A stretch of DNA of 64,000 nt from JANMMJ01 sp031373255. Its GTDB lineage: Bacteria > Pseudomonadota > Alphaproteobacteria > Rhizobiales > Aestuariivirgaceae. Numbering within the stretch: the stretch's first letter is position 1; each line of letters starts with the position of its first letter. Both the position numbers and the translations under genes were made by a program. The notes beneath the pieces were generated by a model, which ran no database searches, was not told where the DNA came from, and saw nothing but the letters and a program-made list of their open reading frames with translations. Location: contig JANMMJ010000246.1 in NCBI GenBank assembly GCA_031373255.1, forward strand, positions 1 to 64,000, written 5' to 3'. Of this stretch, positions 24,578 to 33,086 are shown one piece after another.

Positions 24578-27034
24578 ATGTCCACCGATCTCCCCATCGA
24601 ACAGGCCCTTCCGCCCCTCAAGGCGGCCCTAGCCCGCAGTGCCGCCGCCGTGCTTGTTGCTGAACCGGGGGCTGGCAAAACCACGCATGTTCCATTGGCG
24701 CTTCTGGGCGAAACCTGGGCCCGAGGCAAGTCGATTGTGATGCTCGAGCCGCGCCGCCTTGCGGCCCGCGCCGCGGCCCGCCGCATGGCCGAAACTCTTG
24801 GTGAAGAGGTTGGTGAAACCGTGGGCTATTCCGTGCGGCTTGATCGCAAGGTTTCCGCGAGGACCCGCATCGAGGTTGTGACCGAGGGCATCCTTACGCG
24901 CCGCTTGCAGGGCGACGCAGCGTTGGCAGGTATCGGCCTTCTGATCTTCGACGAGTTCCATGAGCGCAGCCTTGATGGCGATCTTGCGCTTGCACTTGCG
25001 CTCGATGTGCAGCAGGGCCTGCGCGACGATCTGAAAATTCTCGTCATGTCGGCGACTATCGATGCCGCCCGCATCTCTGCATTTCTGAACAACGCACCGG
25101 TGATCGCATCGCCAGGCCGCACGTTCCCCGTTGAGACGCGCCACGGTGAGCGCATTCAATTGAAATCCATGGTTCAGGACACGGCGCGTGCCGTGAAACG
25201 CGCCATGTCCGAAGCCGAAGGCAGCTTCCTGGTTTTCCTGCCGGGGGAAGGTGAAATTCGCCACGTTGCCGATGAATTGAAAAATGTGAACGCCGATGTC
25301 ATGCCGCTCTATGGCGCCATGTCCTTTGCAGACCAGGATCGCGCCATAAGGCCGGCAGTATCGGGCAGGCGCAAGATCGTGCTGGCAACCACCATTGCCG
25401 AAACATCGCTGACTATCGAAGGCATCGGCATCGTCGTCGATACTGGATACAAGCGAAAGCCCCGTTTCGATCCGGGCTCGGGCATGACCACGCTGGAAAC
25501 GCTGCGGGTGACGCTTGCATCCGCCGACCAGCGCCGTGGCCGCGCCGGACGTCTTGGCCCCGGCATTTGCTACCGGTTGTGGCCCGAGGAAGAAAACCGG
25601 GCCTTGCTTGCCTATGATCCGCCTGAAATCCTGTCTGCCGATCTTGCGCCACTGGCGCTTGAACTGGCCGCATGGGGTGTCGCCGATCCGGCAGCGCTTC
25701 GCTGGCTTGATCCGCCACCGCAAGCAGCGTTCGCCCAGGCGCGCGAATTGTTGGTGGAACTCGATGCTGTTGATCGGAGCGGCGCTATAACGGCGATGGG
25801 GAAAGCCATGGCCGCCCTGCCACTGCACCCGCGGCTTGCCCATATGGTTGTCGCGGGCGATGCGAAAGGCAGCGGTGCGCTCGCAGCCGAACTTGCTAGC
25901 CTCCTGGCTGAACGCGACATTCTCGACCGTGGCAATGACGTGGACATCGCCCTGCGGATCGAAGCCCTGCATGGCGAGCGCGCGAACACCAATCGCGCCG
26001 CGCGGGAACGGGTAAAGGAAGGAGCGCGGCAGGTACGCCAGATTGCCCGCATCAAGGGGGGCGATGAGGTGAGCCCGGGCGTACTTCTCGGCCTTGCCTT
26101 TCCCGATCGCATTGCGCAGGCGCGTGGCGCCCGTGGCCGTTTCCGGCTCTCTGGCGGCGGCGGCGCCGTCATGCCGGAACATGATGGACTTGCAGCAAGC
26201 CCCTTTCTTGCCATCGCCACGACTGACGGCAAGCCGGGCGACCAGAAAATATTTCTTGCGGCCGCCTTGAGCCTTGGCGAAATCGAAGAGCATTTCGCCG
26301 CGCACATTGAAACCGAGGAAGTGCTCGGCTGGGACAATCGCCAGCGCATGGTGACGGCGAGCCGTCGCCGCAAACTGGGCGCCCTTGTGCTGGAGGAACG
26401 TCCGTTAAACCAGCCCGCGCCCGAGAAACTCGCGGACGCCATGTGCCAGGGCGTAAAAACCATGGGGCTGACAGCATTGCCATGGACCGAAGGCGCCGAA
26501 CGTTTGCGTGCCCGCGCGCAGTTCCTCCGCAAGCTCTTTCCTGAGGAAGACTGGCCGGACTTGAGCGATACTGGGCTCATGGCCTCACTCGCGGACTGGC
26601 TGACGCCTTTCCTTGCCGGCATGACCCGGGCCCAGCATCTCGAACGTCTCGACATGCACGAAATCATGCGAAGTCTTCTGCCGCATCATCTTTTGCGCCA
26701 ACTCGACAAATTGGCCCCTTCGCGCATTGCCATACCCTCTGGCAAGGAGGTGACGATTGACTATCCAGCCGAAGGCGATCCTGTGCTTGCCGCCAGGCTT
26801 CAGGAAATGTTCGGTCTTGCAGTGACGCCGCGCATCGCCGATGGCCGGGCCAAATTGCGCATCGAGTTGCTATCGCCTGCTGGCCGTCCACTCGCCGTCA
26901 CCCAAAGTTTGGAAACCTTCTGGACCAACGTTTATCCCTCGGTCCGTTCCGAAATGCGCGGCCGCTACCCTCGCCATGTCTGGCCCGAGGACCCGGTCAA
27001 TACGGCTCCGGTCAGGCCCAACAAGCTTCGTTGA
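24578..27034 (+). CDS. hrpB: ATP-dependent helicase HrpB (DEAH box)
   Basis: This 818-residue superfamily 2 helicase has Walker A AEPGAGKTTHVP, DEFHERS (motif II), VMSATID (motif III), TTIAETSLTIEG, and QRRGRAGRLGPG (motif VI). HA2/OB-like domains and the HrpB-specific C-terminal region (RLQEMFGL, PLAVTQSLETFW, YPRHVWPEDP) complete the usual length. The cellular role of HrpB is poorly defined; in some bacteria it acts in mRNA processing. It is divergent from zwf and converges on the LacI-type gene with only four bases between stops. Confidence 0.93.
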   Translation: MSTDLPIEQALPPLKAALARSAAAVLVAEPGAGKTTHVPLALLGETWARGKSIVMLEPRRLAARAAARRMAETLGEEVGETVGYSVRLDRKVSARTRIEVVTEGILTRRLQGDAALAGIGLLIFDEFHERSLDGDLALALALDVQQGLRDDLKILVMSATIDAARISAFLNNAPVIASPGRTFPVETRHGERIQLKSMVQDTARAVKRAMSEAEGSFLVFLPGEGEIRHVADELKNVNADVMPLYGAMSFADQDRAIRPAVSGRRKIVLATTIAETSLTIEGIGIVVDTGYKRKPRFDPGSGMTTLETLRVTLASADQRRGRAGRLGPGICYRLWPEEENRALLAYDPPEILSADLAPLALELAAWGVADPAALRWLDPPPQAAFAQARELLVELDAVDRSGAITAMGKAMAALPLHPRLAHMVVAGDAKGSGALAAELASLLAERDILDRGNDVDIALRIEALHGERANTNRAARERVKEGARQVRQIARIKGGDEVSPGVLLGLAFPDRIAQARGARGRFRLSGGGGAVMPEHDGLAASPFLAIATTDGKPGDQKIFLAAALSLGEIEEHFAAHIETEEVLGWDNRQRMVTASRRRKLGALVLEERPLNQPAPEKLADAMCQGVKTMGLTALPWTEGAERLRARAQFLRKLFPEEDWPDLSDTGLMASLADWLTPFLAGMTRAQHLERLDMHEIMRSLLPHHLLRQLDKLAPSRIAIPSGKEVTIDYPAEGDPVLAARLQEMFGLAVTPRIADGRAKLRIELLSPAGRPLAVTQSLETFWTNVYPSVRSEMRGRYPRHVWPEDPVNTAPVRPNKLR

Positions 27035-27038
27035 CCGA

Positions 27039-28067
27039 TCAATCGGATGACAGCGGAAGATTAAAGGGCGTCACGATCTGGAAATGTGAGAGCGGCCTGC
27101 GTTGATCCTTCGGCAGGGCACCGTGCGCCCGCATCAGATGCTGGCAGGCCAGCCGCATGTCCTGTGCAAGATCATGATGCAGTACGGCGCTGATCTCACC
27201 ATGGCGCAACAGCCTGATATTGTCGGCATCGAGATCATGCCCGATGAACACCCTGCACGCACACTTCGCCGCGCGAAACGCAGCGCAAATCGCAGCATTG
27301 CCGCCCCCGATGGAATAGACGGCGGCGATGCCTCGCTCACGCTCCAGCACATCGCGCACCTGCGCACCGGTAGCCCGGTCGATCCCATAGCCCTCGCTCA
27401 CTTCAATGACTGACAAATGCGGATAGCGCGCGCGCAGCGCCCGGCGAAACCCGATCTCGCGTTCCTCCTCGCCGCGAAAGCGATTGCTGGACAGCGTGAC
27501 CAGCACCTTGGCGTTTTCAGGCCCCAGCCACTGGCCGATGAGATAGGCCGCCGTTTCTCCTGCTGCGCGGTTATCGATGCCGACATAGGCGCGCCGCCGC
27601 GACGTGGGGATGTCGGTTACAAGCGTGATCACCGGAATGCGCCTGTCGGACAGGCGGTTCACCGCCGCGGCGATCTCTGGCGTATCCGGTGCCTTGAGCA
27701 ATACGCCGTGACTGCCACGCGCGCCGATGCGATCGAGCAAAGTCACCAGTTCCTTCACCAGGAAAACTTCGCGCAGGTGAAATCTTGAGCGGAAGATGGC
27801 GGGCCGCATGGCTGGCATTTCCGCTTCAAGCGCCTGTCGCACCACCTCGGTGAACCGTGACGGCGCTTCCATGACGATGTCGATCATGAACTTGCGCCCT
27901 GCCAGCACGGTTTGCTCGCTCTGGCGGCCAAGTTCGCGGAGCGCCACGGCAATGCGCTGTGCGGTAAGCTTGCGCACCCCGCCCCGCCCGTTCAGCACCC
28001 GGTCGACGGTCGCGACGCTCAATCCGGCCTGAAGGGCAATCTCCTTGATAGGGAACTCATGGGTCAT
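27039..28067 (-). CDS. LacI family transcriptional regulator
   Basis: About 342 residues: an N-terminal LacI helix-turn-helix and hinge helix (IKEIALQAGLSVATVDRVLNGRGGV) followed by a periplasmic-binding-protein-like sensor domain (GVLLKAPDTPEIAAAVNRL, AYVGIDNRAAGETAAYLIG, VYSIGGGNAAI, FIGHDLDADN). The D-R-V-L-N-G-R-G hinge variant is typical of the subgroup that controls sugar use in rhizobia. ATG 28067 places the HTH at residues 6-25; the frame is open 31 codons further. It is divergent from the dioxygenase and sugar-acid genes and is the natural candidate to control them. Confidence 0.9.
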   Translation of the reverse strand: MTHEFPIKEIALQAGLSVATVDRVLNGRGGVRKLTAQRIAVALRELGRQSEQTVLAGRKFMIDIVMEAPSRFTEVVRQALEAEMPAMRPAIFRSRFHLREVFLVKELVTLLDRIGARGSHGVLLKAPDTPEIAAAVNRLSDRRIPVITLVTDIPTSRRRAYVGIDNRAAGETAAYLIGQWLGPENAKVLVTLSSNRFRGEEEREIGFRRALRARYPHLSVIEVSEGYGIDRATGAQVRDVLERERGIAAVYSIGGGNAAICAAFRAAKCACRVFIGHDLDADNIRLLRHGEISAVLHHDLAQDMRLACQHLMRAHGALPKDQRRPLSHFQIVTPFNLPLSSD

Positions 28068-28177
28068 GCAAGCGCGATGCTCCTGAGGTGAATTTGAGGG
28101 ATTTCTGCGGTATCGTCCAGATCTGGATGTTCTATAGTCCGAGGCCACCAGCACCAGCAATTCCGGAGGATAGGCCC

Positions 28178-29371
28178 GTGAAGACCGATAACATTGCCAA
28201 GCTTCGTTCAGATCGTGTGTGGCTCACCCCGGACTCCTGTGATCTGGAGGATTTCGAGAAACTCATCTCCCGTCAGACCAAGGCTGAGGATTACCCCCTC
28301 GCCAGCGAAATCCAGTCGAACGTTCTGATCTACGACGGTGACGCGGTGCGCGCTGCCGCAAAGGACCCTAACGCCCGCAAGGCCATCATGGCTGAATGGA
28401 CCGAGGCCATGCTGACCGGGCCAGGCATCGTGGTCTTCAAGAAGGCATTTGCCGATACCGCTCCGGTCGATGCCGCAACTGACGCCTTCCATGCGATGAT
28501 TGCCGAACAGCATGCGCAGGGAACCGCGGCCGGGGATCATTTCGCCAAGCCCGGCGCCAATGACCGAATCTGGAATGCGCTGGAAAAACTCTGTCTGCGC
28601 GATCCCGAAATCTTTGCCTGCTACTATTCCAATGAGATCATCGCCATGATCTCGGAGTCCTGGCTCGGCATCGGATACCAGATTACCTCGCAACTCAATG
28701 TGGTGAATCCCGGCGGCGAAGCCCAATCGGTGCACCGCGACTATCATATGGGATTCCAGACATCAAAAGAGATTGCACAGTATCCGGCCCATGCCCATCT
28801 GCTTTCGCCGGTACTGACCTTGCAGGGTGCCGTCGCCCATGTCGACATGCCGGTTGAAACCGGCCCGACATTGTATCTTCCTTATTCGCAGACCTTTGCG
28901 CCCGGATTCTTTGCCTGGCGCAAGCCTGAGTTCAAGGAGTTCTTTACCAAGAACTACGTGCAGTTGCCTCTGTCCAAAGGCGATGCGGCATTCTTCAATC
29001 CGGCTCTGTTCCACGCGGCGGGCACCAACCACACCAAGGATGTCAGGCGCATGGCCAACCTGTTGCAGGTATCCTCCGCCTATGGCCGGGCCATGGAGAG
29101 CGTTGACCGGGCTCGCATGAGTGCTGCGATTTATCCCGCCCTGAAGCGGCTCGAGGCTTCTGGAAAACTCGACTCAAATGGCGTGCGATATGCCGTCGCC
29201 GCGAGCGCCGAGGGCTATTCCTTCCCCACCAATCTCGATCGTGATCCGCCGATTGGCGGCCTCGCCCCTGCAACCCAGCAGGCTGTTCTTTTGAAAGCAC
29301 TTGATGAGAACTGGACCCCGGCCGTCTTCAATGAAATGCTCGAAAAGCTCGCCACGAAAAAACTGACCTGA
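28178..29371 (+). CDS. Phytanoyl-CoA dioxygenase (PhyH) family protein
   Basis: This 397-residue Fe(II)/2-oxoglutarate-dependent oxygenase has the facial triad HRDYHMGF (H-x-D) and a distal His in FNPALFHAAGTNHTKDVRRMANLL, with the 2-oxoglutarate-binding Arg just after it. The family hydroxylates small molecules of many kinds; it is much longer than the ~290 residues of ectoine hydroxylase. The start is GTG 28178 with GGAGGA 7 bases upstream; the frame extends 30 codons further without sense. It sits between a LacI-type regulator and an exporter-like gene at the head of a sugar-acid cluster, an unusual place for an oxygenase. Confidence 0.82.
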   Translation: MKTDNIAKLRSDRVWLTPDSCDLEDFEKLISRQTKAEDYPLASEIQSNVLIYDGDAVRAAAKDPNARKAIMAEWTEAMLTGPGIVVFKKAFADTAPVDAATDAFHAMIAEQHAQGTAAGDHFAKPGANDRIWNALEKLCLRDPEIFACYYSNEIIAMISESWLGIGYQITSQLNVVNPGGEAQSVHRDYHMGFQTSKEIAQYPAHAHLLSPVLTLQGAVAHVDMPVETGPTLYLPYSQTFAPGFFAWRKPEFKEFFTKNYVQLPLSKGDAAFFNPALFHAAGTNHTKDVRRMANLLQVSSAYGRAMESVDRARMSAAIYPALKRLEASGKLDSNGVRYAVAASAEGYSFPTNLDRDPPIGGLAPATQQAVLLKALDENWTPAVFNEMLEKLATKKLT

Positions 29372-29511
29372 CAGGCATTCGGGCTTTGAGATATGTGCAT
29401 GCCGCATGTAGTCCATGACGGCGTGCAGACGGACAGATGGGCCACGAAATGCTAGTCGGTGCTGCATGGATATCGGTGGCAGACAGGCACTATTCGTGAT
29501 TTCGCGCGGCC

Positions 29512-30474
29512 TTGACCGTGGCAGTTGATGCGGCCATAGGCCAGCCCCAGCGCCGACATCATCCGACTCGCGGCATCGCTTATCTGTGCGCCGGTATTTT
29601 TGCCTTCTCCCTGCACGATATCGCCGTCAAGCTGGTGAGCGGATCTTACCCCTTGAGCGAAGTCATGTTCATCCGGAGCATCACCGCCATGCCGTTCATG
29701 CTGGCGCTGATGCATTTTGACGTGGGCCTGCGTGGTTTCTTCAGCTACCGGCCGGGCGCATTGTTTTTGCGGGCCCTGATCCTGCTTGTTGGTTACCTGT
29801 CTTACTATCTGGCCTTCGCCGCCATTCCCTTTACCGATTCCGTCGCGCTCTATTCCACCGTGCCGCTGATCATCGTGGCTCTGGCGGGACCAATGCTCGG
29901 TGAAAAGGTGGGACCATTGCGCTGGTTTGCCGTGATCGCGGGGTTTGCGGGCGTGTTGATCATGATGCGGCCGACGGGCGGCATTTTCGAACCGGCAGGG
30001 CTGCTGATCCTGCTCTGCGCATTTCTCTACAGCATCGGCATGATCATGGCGCGGAGCATGGGGGCCACCGTGCCCGGCTCGGTCATGGCCTCATACACGA
30101 CGTTCATATTTCTCTTCGCGGCGGCGGGCATGTGGGCAGTGTTTTCGGTCATTGATTTTGGAGCGTGGGATCATCCAAGCGCGGCTTTCCTGGTGCGGCC
30201 CTGGGCCATGCCGTCCAGATCCGATTTGCTGCTCATGATGTCGTGCGGCGTCACGGCGGCAGCCGGTGTAACTGGTCTGACGTTCGCTTATCGCGAGGCC
30301 GAAGCCAACCTCGTTGCGAGTTTCGAATATACAGCACTGGTATGGGCAGCAATCTGGGGCTTTCTGGTCTGGAACGAGATCCCGAAGCTATCGACCATCA
30401 CCGGCGCCGCCCTCATCGTGGGCGCCGGTCTGGTCGCACTTGCGGCAGGCCGCATATCGGCTGGCAGGACATAG
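29512..30474 (+). CDS. EamA/DMT family transporter
   Basis: This protein of about 320 residues has ten hydrophobic segments in two EamA repeats. The first begins near GIAYLCAGIFAFSLHDIAVKL, and the internal ends LYSTVPLIIVALAGPMLGEKV and FEYTALVWAAIWGFLVWNE are typical of the drug/metabolite superfamily. Members move small metabolites across the inner membrane, often outwards. In this cluster it may move a sugar acid or the product of the dioxygenase. The start is uncertain: TTG 29512 or GTG 29518, neither with a clear ribosome binding site. dgoK follows 21 bases later. Confidence 0.82.
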   Translation: MTVAVDAAIGQPQRRHHPTRGIAYLCAGIFAFSLHDIAVKLVSGSYPLSEVMFIRSITAMPFMLALMHFDVGLRGFFSYRPGALFLRALILLVGYLSYYLAFAAIPFTDSVALYSTVPLIIVALAGPMLGEKVGPLRWFAVIAGFAGVLIMMRPTGGIFEPAGLLILLCAFLYSIGMIMARSMGATVPGSVMASYTTFIFLFAAAGMWAVFSVIDFGAWDHPSAAFLVRPWAMPSRSDLLLMMSCGVTAAAGVTGLTFAYREAEANLVASFEYTALVWAAIWGFLVWNEIPKLSTITGAALIVGAGLVALAAGRISAGRT

Positions 30475-30495
30475 ACAGGCGTTGCACAAGATGGC

Positions 30496-31392
30496 ATGTC
30501 AAATCCCGTCATGACAGCCTCTTTCATTGCACTCGATTGGGGAACCACGTCCTTTCGCGCCTATCTGGTGGATATGCGGGGCGAGGTCATTGCTGAACGC
30601 AGCGCTCCTGACGGTATCCTGAGCGTCGGCAATGGCGATTTTGAAATCGTTCTCGAGCGCAATATTGGCGACTGGGATGCAGGACTTCCCATTCTCGCGG
30701 CGGGCATGATCACGTCGAAGCAGGGCTGGGTAGAGGTGCCTTACTGCCCATGTCCGGCGGGTCTTGAGGAAATTGCGGCGCGCCTGAAGCACCATGTCAC
30801 CGCGAGCCGCCGCGCCATCGCGTTAGTTCCCGGCGTGAGCTGCGAGATAGATGGCATTCCAGATGTCATGCGTGGCGAGGAAACCCAGGTCTTTGGCGCT
30901 CTTGATAGTGCAAGCGGCCGCTTCGTTCTTCCCGGTACCCACTCCAAATGGGTAACGGTCAAGCAGGGGCGTATTGTGCAATTCACCACTTACATGACCG
31001 GCGAGGTGTTCGCTGCATTGAAAAGCCATACGATCCTTGGCCGCCTCATGCAGGATGGCGATCATGATCGCGAAGCCTTTGCCAGGGGCGTCAATGCCGG
31101 TGTCAAGCATGGCGGCCGCTTACTGCATGCTATCTTCAGCGCCAGGACTTTGGGACTGTTCGAACATCTGCCTGGCCAAAGCCTTTCTGACTATCTCTCG
31201 GGGCTGCTCATCGGTGCGGAAATGTCGGGTGAATCGAGGCAGGGCGAGGCAACGCTCGTTGGCGCTGCCATGCTGTGCGCCCGCTACAGCGAGGCATTTG
31301 CCGTCGCAGGCCGCAGCAGAGTAATCGGCAATCCGCAAGCCGCCGTCGCCGGCCTGCGCCGCATCGGCCAGGCCGCCAAATTGATCATGTAA
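30496..31392 (+). CDS. dgoK: 2-dehydro-3-deoxygalactonokinase
   Basis: This 298-residue kinase of the DgoK family phosphorylates 2-dehydro-3-deoxy-D-galactonate at C6. Recognisable parts are ALDWGTTSFRAYLVD (phosphate loop), ILAAGMITSKQGWVEVPYC, MRGEETQVFGAL, FVLPGTHSKWVTV and FTTYMTGEVFAALKSH. In most genomes dgoK is fused to or next to dgoA, the aldolase of the next step. Here the next gene is an SDR dehydrogenase and no dgoA is present in the window. The start could also be the ATG at 30511. Confidence 0.9.
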   Translation: MSNPVMTASFIALDWGTTSFRAYLVDMRGEVIAERSAPDGILSVGNGDFEIVLERNIGDWDAGLPILAAGMITSKQGWVEVPYCPCPAGLEEIAARLKHHVTASRRAIALVPGVSCEIDGIPDVMRGEETQVFGALDSASGRFVLPGTHSKWVTVKQGRIVQFTTYMTGEVFAALKSHTILGRLMQDGDHDREAFARGVNAGVKHGGRLLHAIFSARTLGLFEHLPGQSLSDYLSGLLIGAEMSGESRQGEATLVGAAMLCARYSEAFAVAGRSRVIGNPQAAVAGLRRIGQAAKLIM

Positions 31393-31401
31393 GGAGCAAT
31401 C

Positions 31402-32154
31402 ATGTCTGGTGCCGTCTATCCCAGCCTCAAGGGCAGGACTGTGTTTATTACCGGAGGCGCCATGGGGATTGGCGAGGGCTTTGTCGAGGCCTTTCATGCC
31501 CAGGGCAGCAAGGTGGCCTTTGTCGATCTGGCCGATGATCGCGCGAAAGCGCTGATCAAGCGCTTGGGCGGCGGTATCTGGTATCGGCATTGCGATGTGA
31601 CCGGCACTGCCGCACTTCAGGACGCCGTTCGCGCCGCCGGGGCTGAAGTCGGTCCCATCACCGTGCTTGTCAACAATGCTGCGCACGACGAACGTCACAA
31701 GCTTGAGGATATGACGCCCGAATACTGGGATAATCGCATCGCCGTGAACCTCAAGCACCAGTTTTTTGCCGCTCAGGCTGTGGCGCCGATGATGAAGCAG
31801 GCTGGCGGTGGATCGATCATCAATCTTGGCTCGACCTCATGGAAGCTCGGAATTGGTGGCATGGCGGCGTACACCGCGGCGAAATCCGGAGTGTCCGGGC
31901 TATCACGTTCGCTCGCTCGGGACCTGGGCCAGTTCAATATCAGGGTCAACATGCTGCTGCCGGGCTGGGTTCTGACTGAGCGCCAGATAAAACTCTGGCT
32001 GACACCCGAGGCTGACAAGCAGCGTGTCGAAGGCCAATGCCTTGATATAAGGCTGCAGCCCCATCACATCGCCAGCATGGCCTTGTTTCTGGCGAGCGAT
32101 GATTCTGCCGCCTGCAGCAATCAGGAATTTGTTGTGGATGGCGGCTGGATCTAG
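31402..32154 (+). CDS. SDR family oxidoreductase (probable aldose 1-dehydrogenase)
   Basis: This 250-residue classical short-chain dehydrogenase has the cofactor motif TGGAMGIGEG, the structural VNNAA, and the catalytic Ser-Tyr-Lys set in NLGSTSWKLGIGGMAAYTAAKSG. An acidic residue after beta strand 2 (AFVDLADDR) favours NAD+. The N-terminus (VYPSLKGRTVFITGG) resembles rhizobial galactose/arabinose dehydrogenases, which oxidise the sugar to its 1,4-lactone. A good AAGGAG precedes the ATG. It lies between dgoK and galM, so galactose 1-dehydrogenase is the likely role. Its stop overlaps that of galM on the other strand at a CTAG palindrome. Confidence 0.85.
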   Translation: MSGAVYPSLKGRTVFITGGAMGIGEGFVEAFHAQGSKVAFVDLADDRAKALIKRLGGGIWYRHCDVTGTAALQDAVRAAGAEVGPITVLVNNAAHDERHKLEDMTPEYWDNRIAVNLKHQFFAAQAVAPMMKQAGGGSIINLGSTSWKLGIGGMAAYTAAKSGVSGLSRSLARDLGQFNIRVNMLLPGWVLTERQIKLWLTPEADKQRVEGQCLDIRLQPHHIASMALFLASDDSAACSNQEFVVDGGWI

Positions 32155-33086
32155 ACGCCAAACCGCCATTCGCTGCGATGCCGATACACTTCGCCGGGCC
32201 GCAGGACCGATGACGGAAAGTTTGGGTGATTTGGCGCATCCGGAAAATTCTGCGGCTCAATCGCCAGCGAACAGTGCTGAAAAAGCGGACCGTATTTGCC
32301 TTTCATCGCCTCCGACCAGTGATTGGCGGTGTAAAACTGCATGGAGCATTCCGTGGTGTGAACCTCCATGGTGCGGCCGGAGGACGGATCGCGCATCCGG
32401 CAGGCCCGTTTCATCTCTCCACGTTTCCCGTAGAGGCAAAACGTATTGTCGTAAGGCTCCGTGACTTTTCTTTTGCGGCGGAAATCCCAACGCGTATCTC
32501 CAACCGGCGCGATTTCACCTGTCGGAAGTAGCCGGTCGTTTAGTGGCAGGTAGTGATCCGCGTCGATTTCAATTTCATGATCGAGAGCCGATCCTTCTCC
32601 TGCGAGGTTCCAATAGGCATGGTTTGTGAGATTGACCACTGTCGGCTTGGACGTGCGGGCTTCGAAATCGAGTGACAAATTATTGCCGTCAAGACTGTAG
32701 GTTGCCGTCACATCCAGATCGCCCGGAAAACCCTGATCGCCATCCGGAGAATGGATAGTGAAAGTCACGGCGCTGTCGGAACTTCGGGCTTGCCACACTG
32801 AATTGCAGAAATTGACCGGACCACCATGGAGTTGGTCGCCATTGGTGGTCGGGGTGAGCCCGATTTCCCGGCCGTCGAGGAAAAATCGCGCTTTGCTGAT
32901 CCTTCCTGCAAACCGCCCGGTCACAGCGCCCGCATAGACGTCGCCCGCCAGCATGTCGGCCTCCTCGGCGGCCCCTGCAACCACATCCGCCAGGCGTCCG
33001 TTTCTGTCGGGCGCCCACAGCGAAACGAGCCGTGCTCCAAAAGGCAGGAAGCTCGCTTTGAGCTTGTCGCTCTTGATCTCGATCAT
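32151..33086 (-). CDS. galM: Aldose 1-epimerase (galactose mutarotase)
   Basis: This 311-residue protein belongs to the GalM family, which interconverts alpha and beta anomers of free sugars. Family motifs include YAGAVTGRFAGRI, GDQLHGG (catalytic His), VNLTNHAYWNLAG (second His), and the catalytic Glu region LAIEPQNFPDAPN. The protein has no signal peptide, so it acts in the cytoplasm, supplying the beta anomer to the dehydrogenase. It overlaps the dehydratase stop by one base-pair step (TGATG), so the dehydratase and galM are co-translated. Confidence 0.92.
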   Translation of the reverse strand: MIEIKSDKLKASFLPFGARLVSLWAPDRNGRLADVVAGAAEEADMLAGDVYAGAVTGRFAGRISKARFFLDGREIGLTPTTNGDQLHGGPVNFCNSVWQARSSDSAVTFTIHSPDGDQGFPGDLDVTATYSLDGNNLSLDFEARTSKPTVVNLTNHAYWNLAGEGSALDHEIEIDADHYLPLNDRLLPTGEIAPVGDTRWDFRRKRKVTEPYDNTFCLYGKRGEMKRACRMRDPSSGRTMEVHTTECSMQFYTANHWSEAMKGKYGPLFQHCSLAIEPQNFPDAPNHPNFPSSVLRPGEVYRHRSEWRFGV

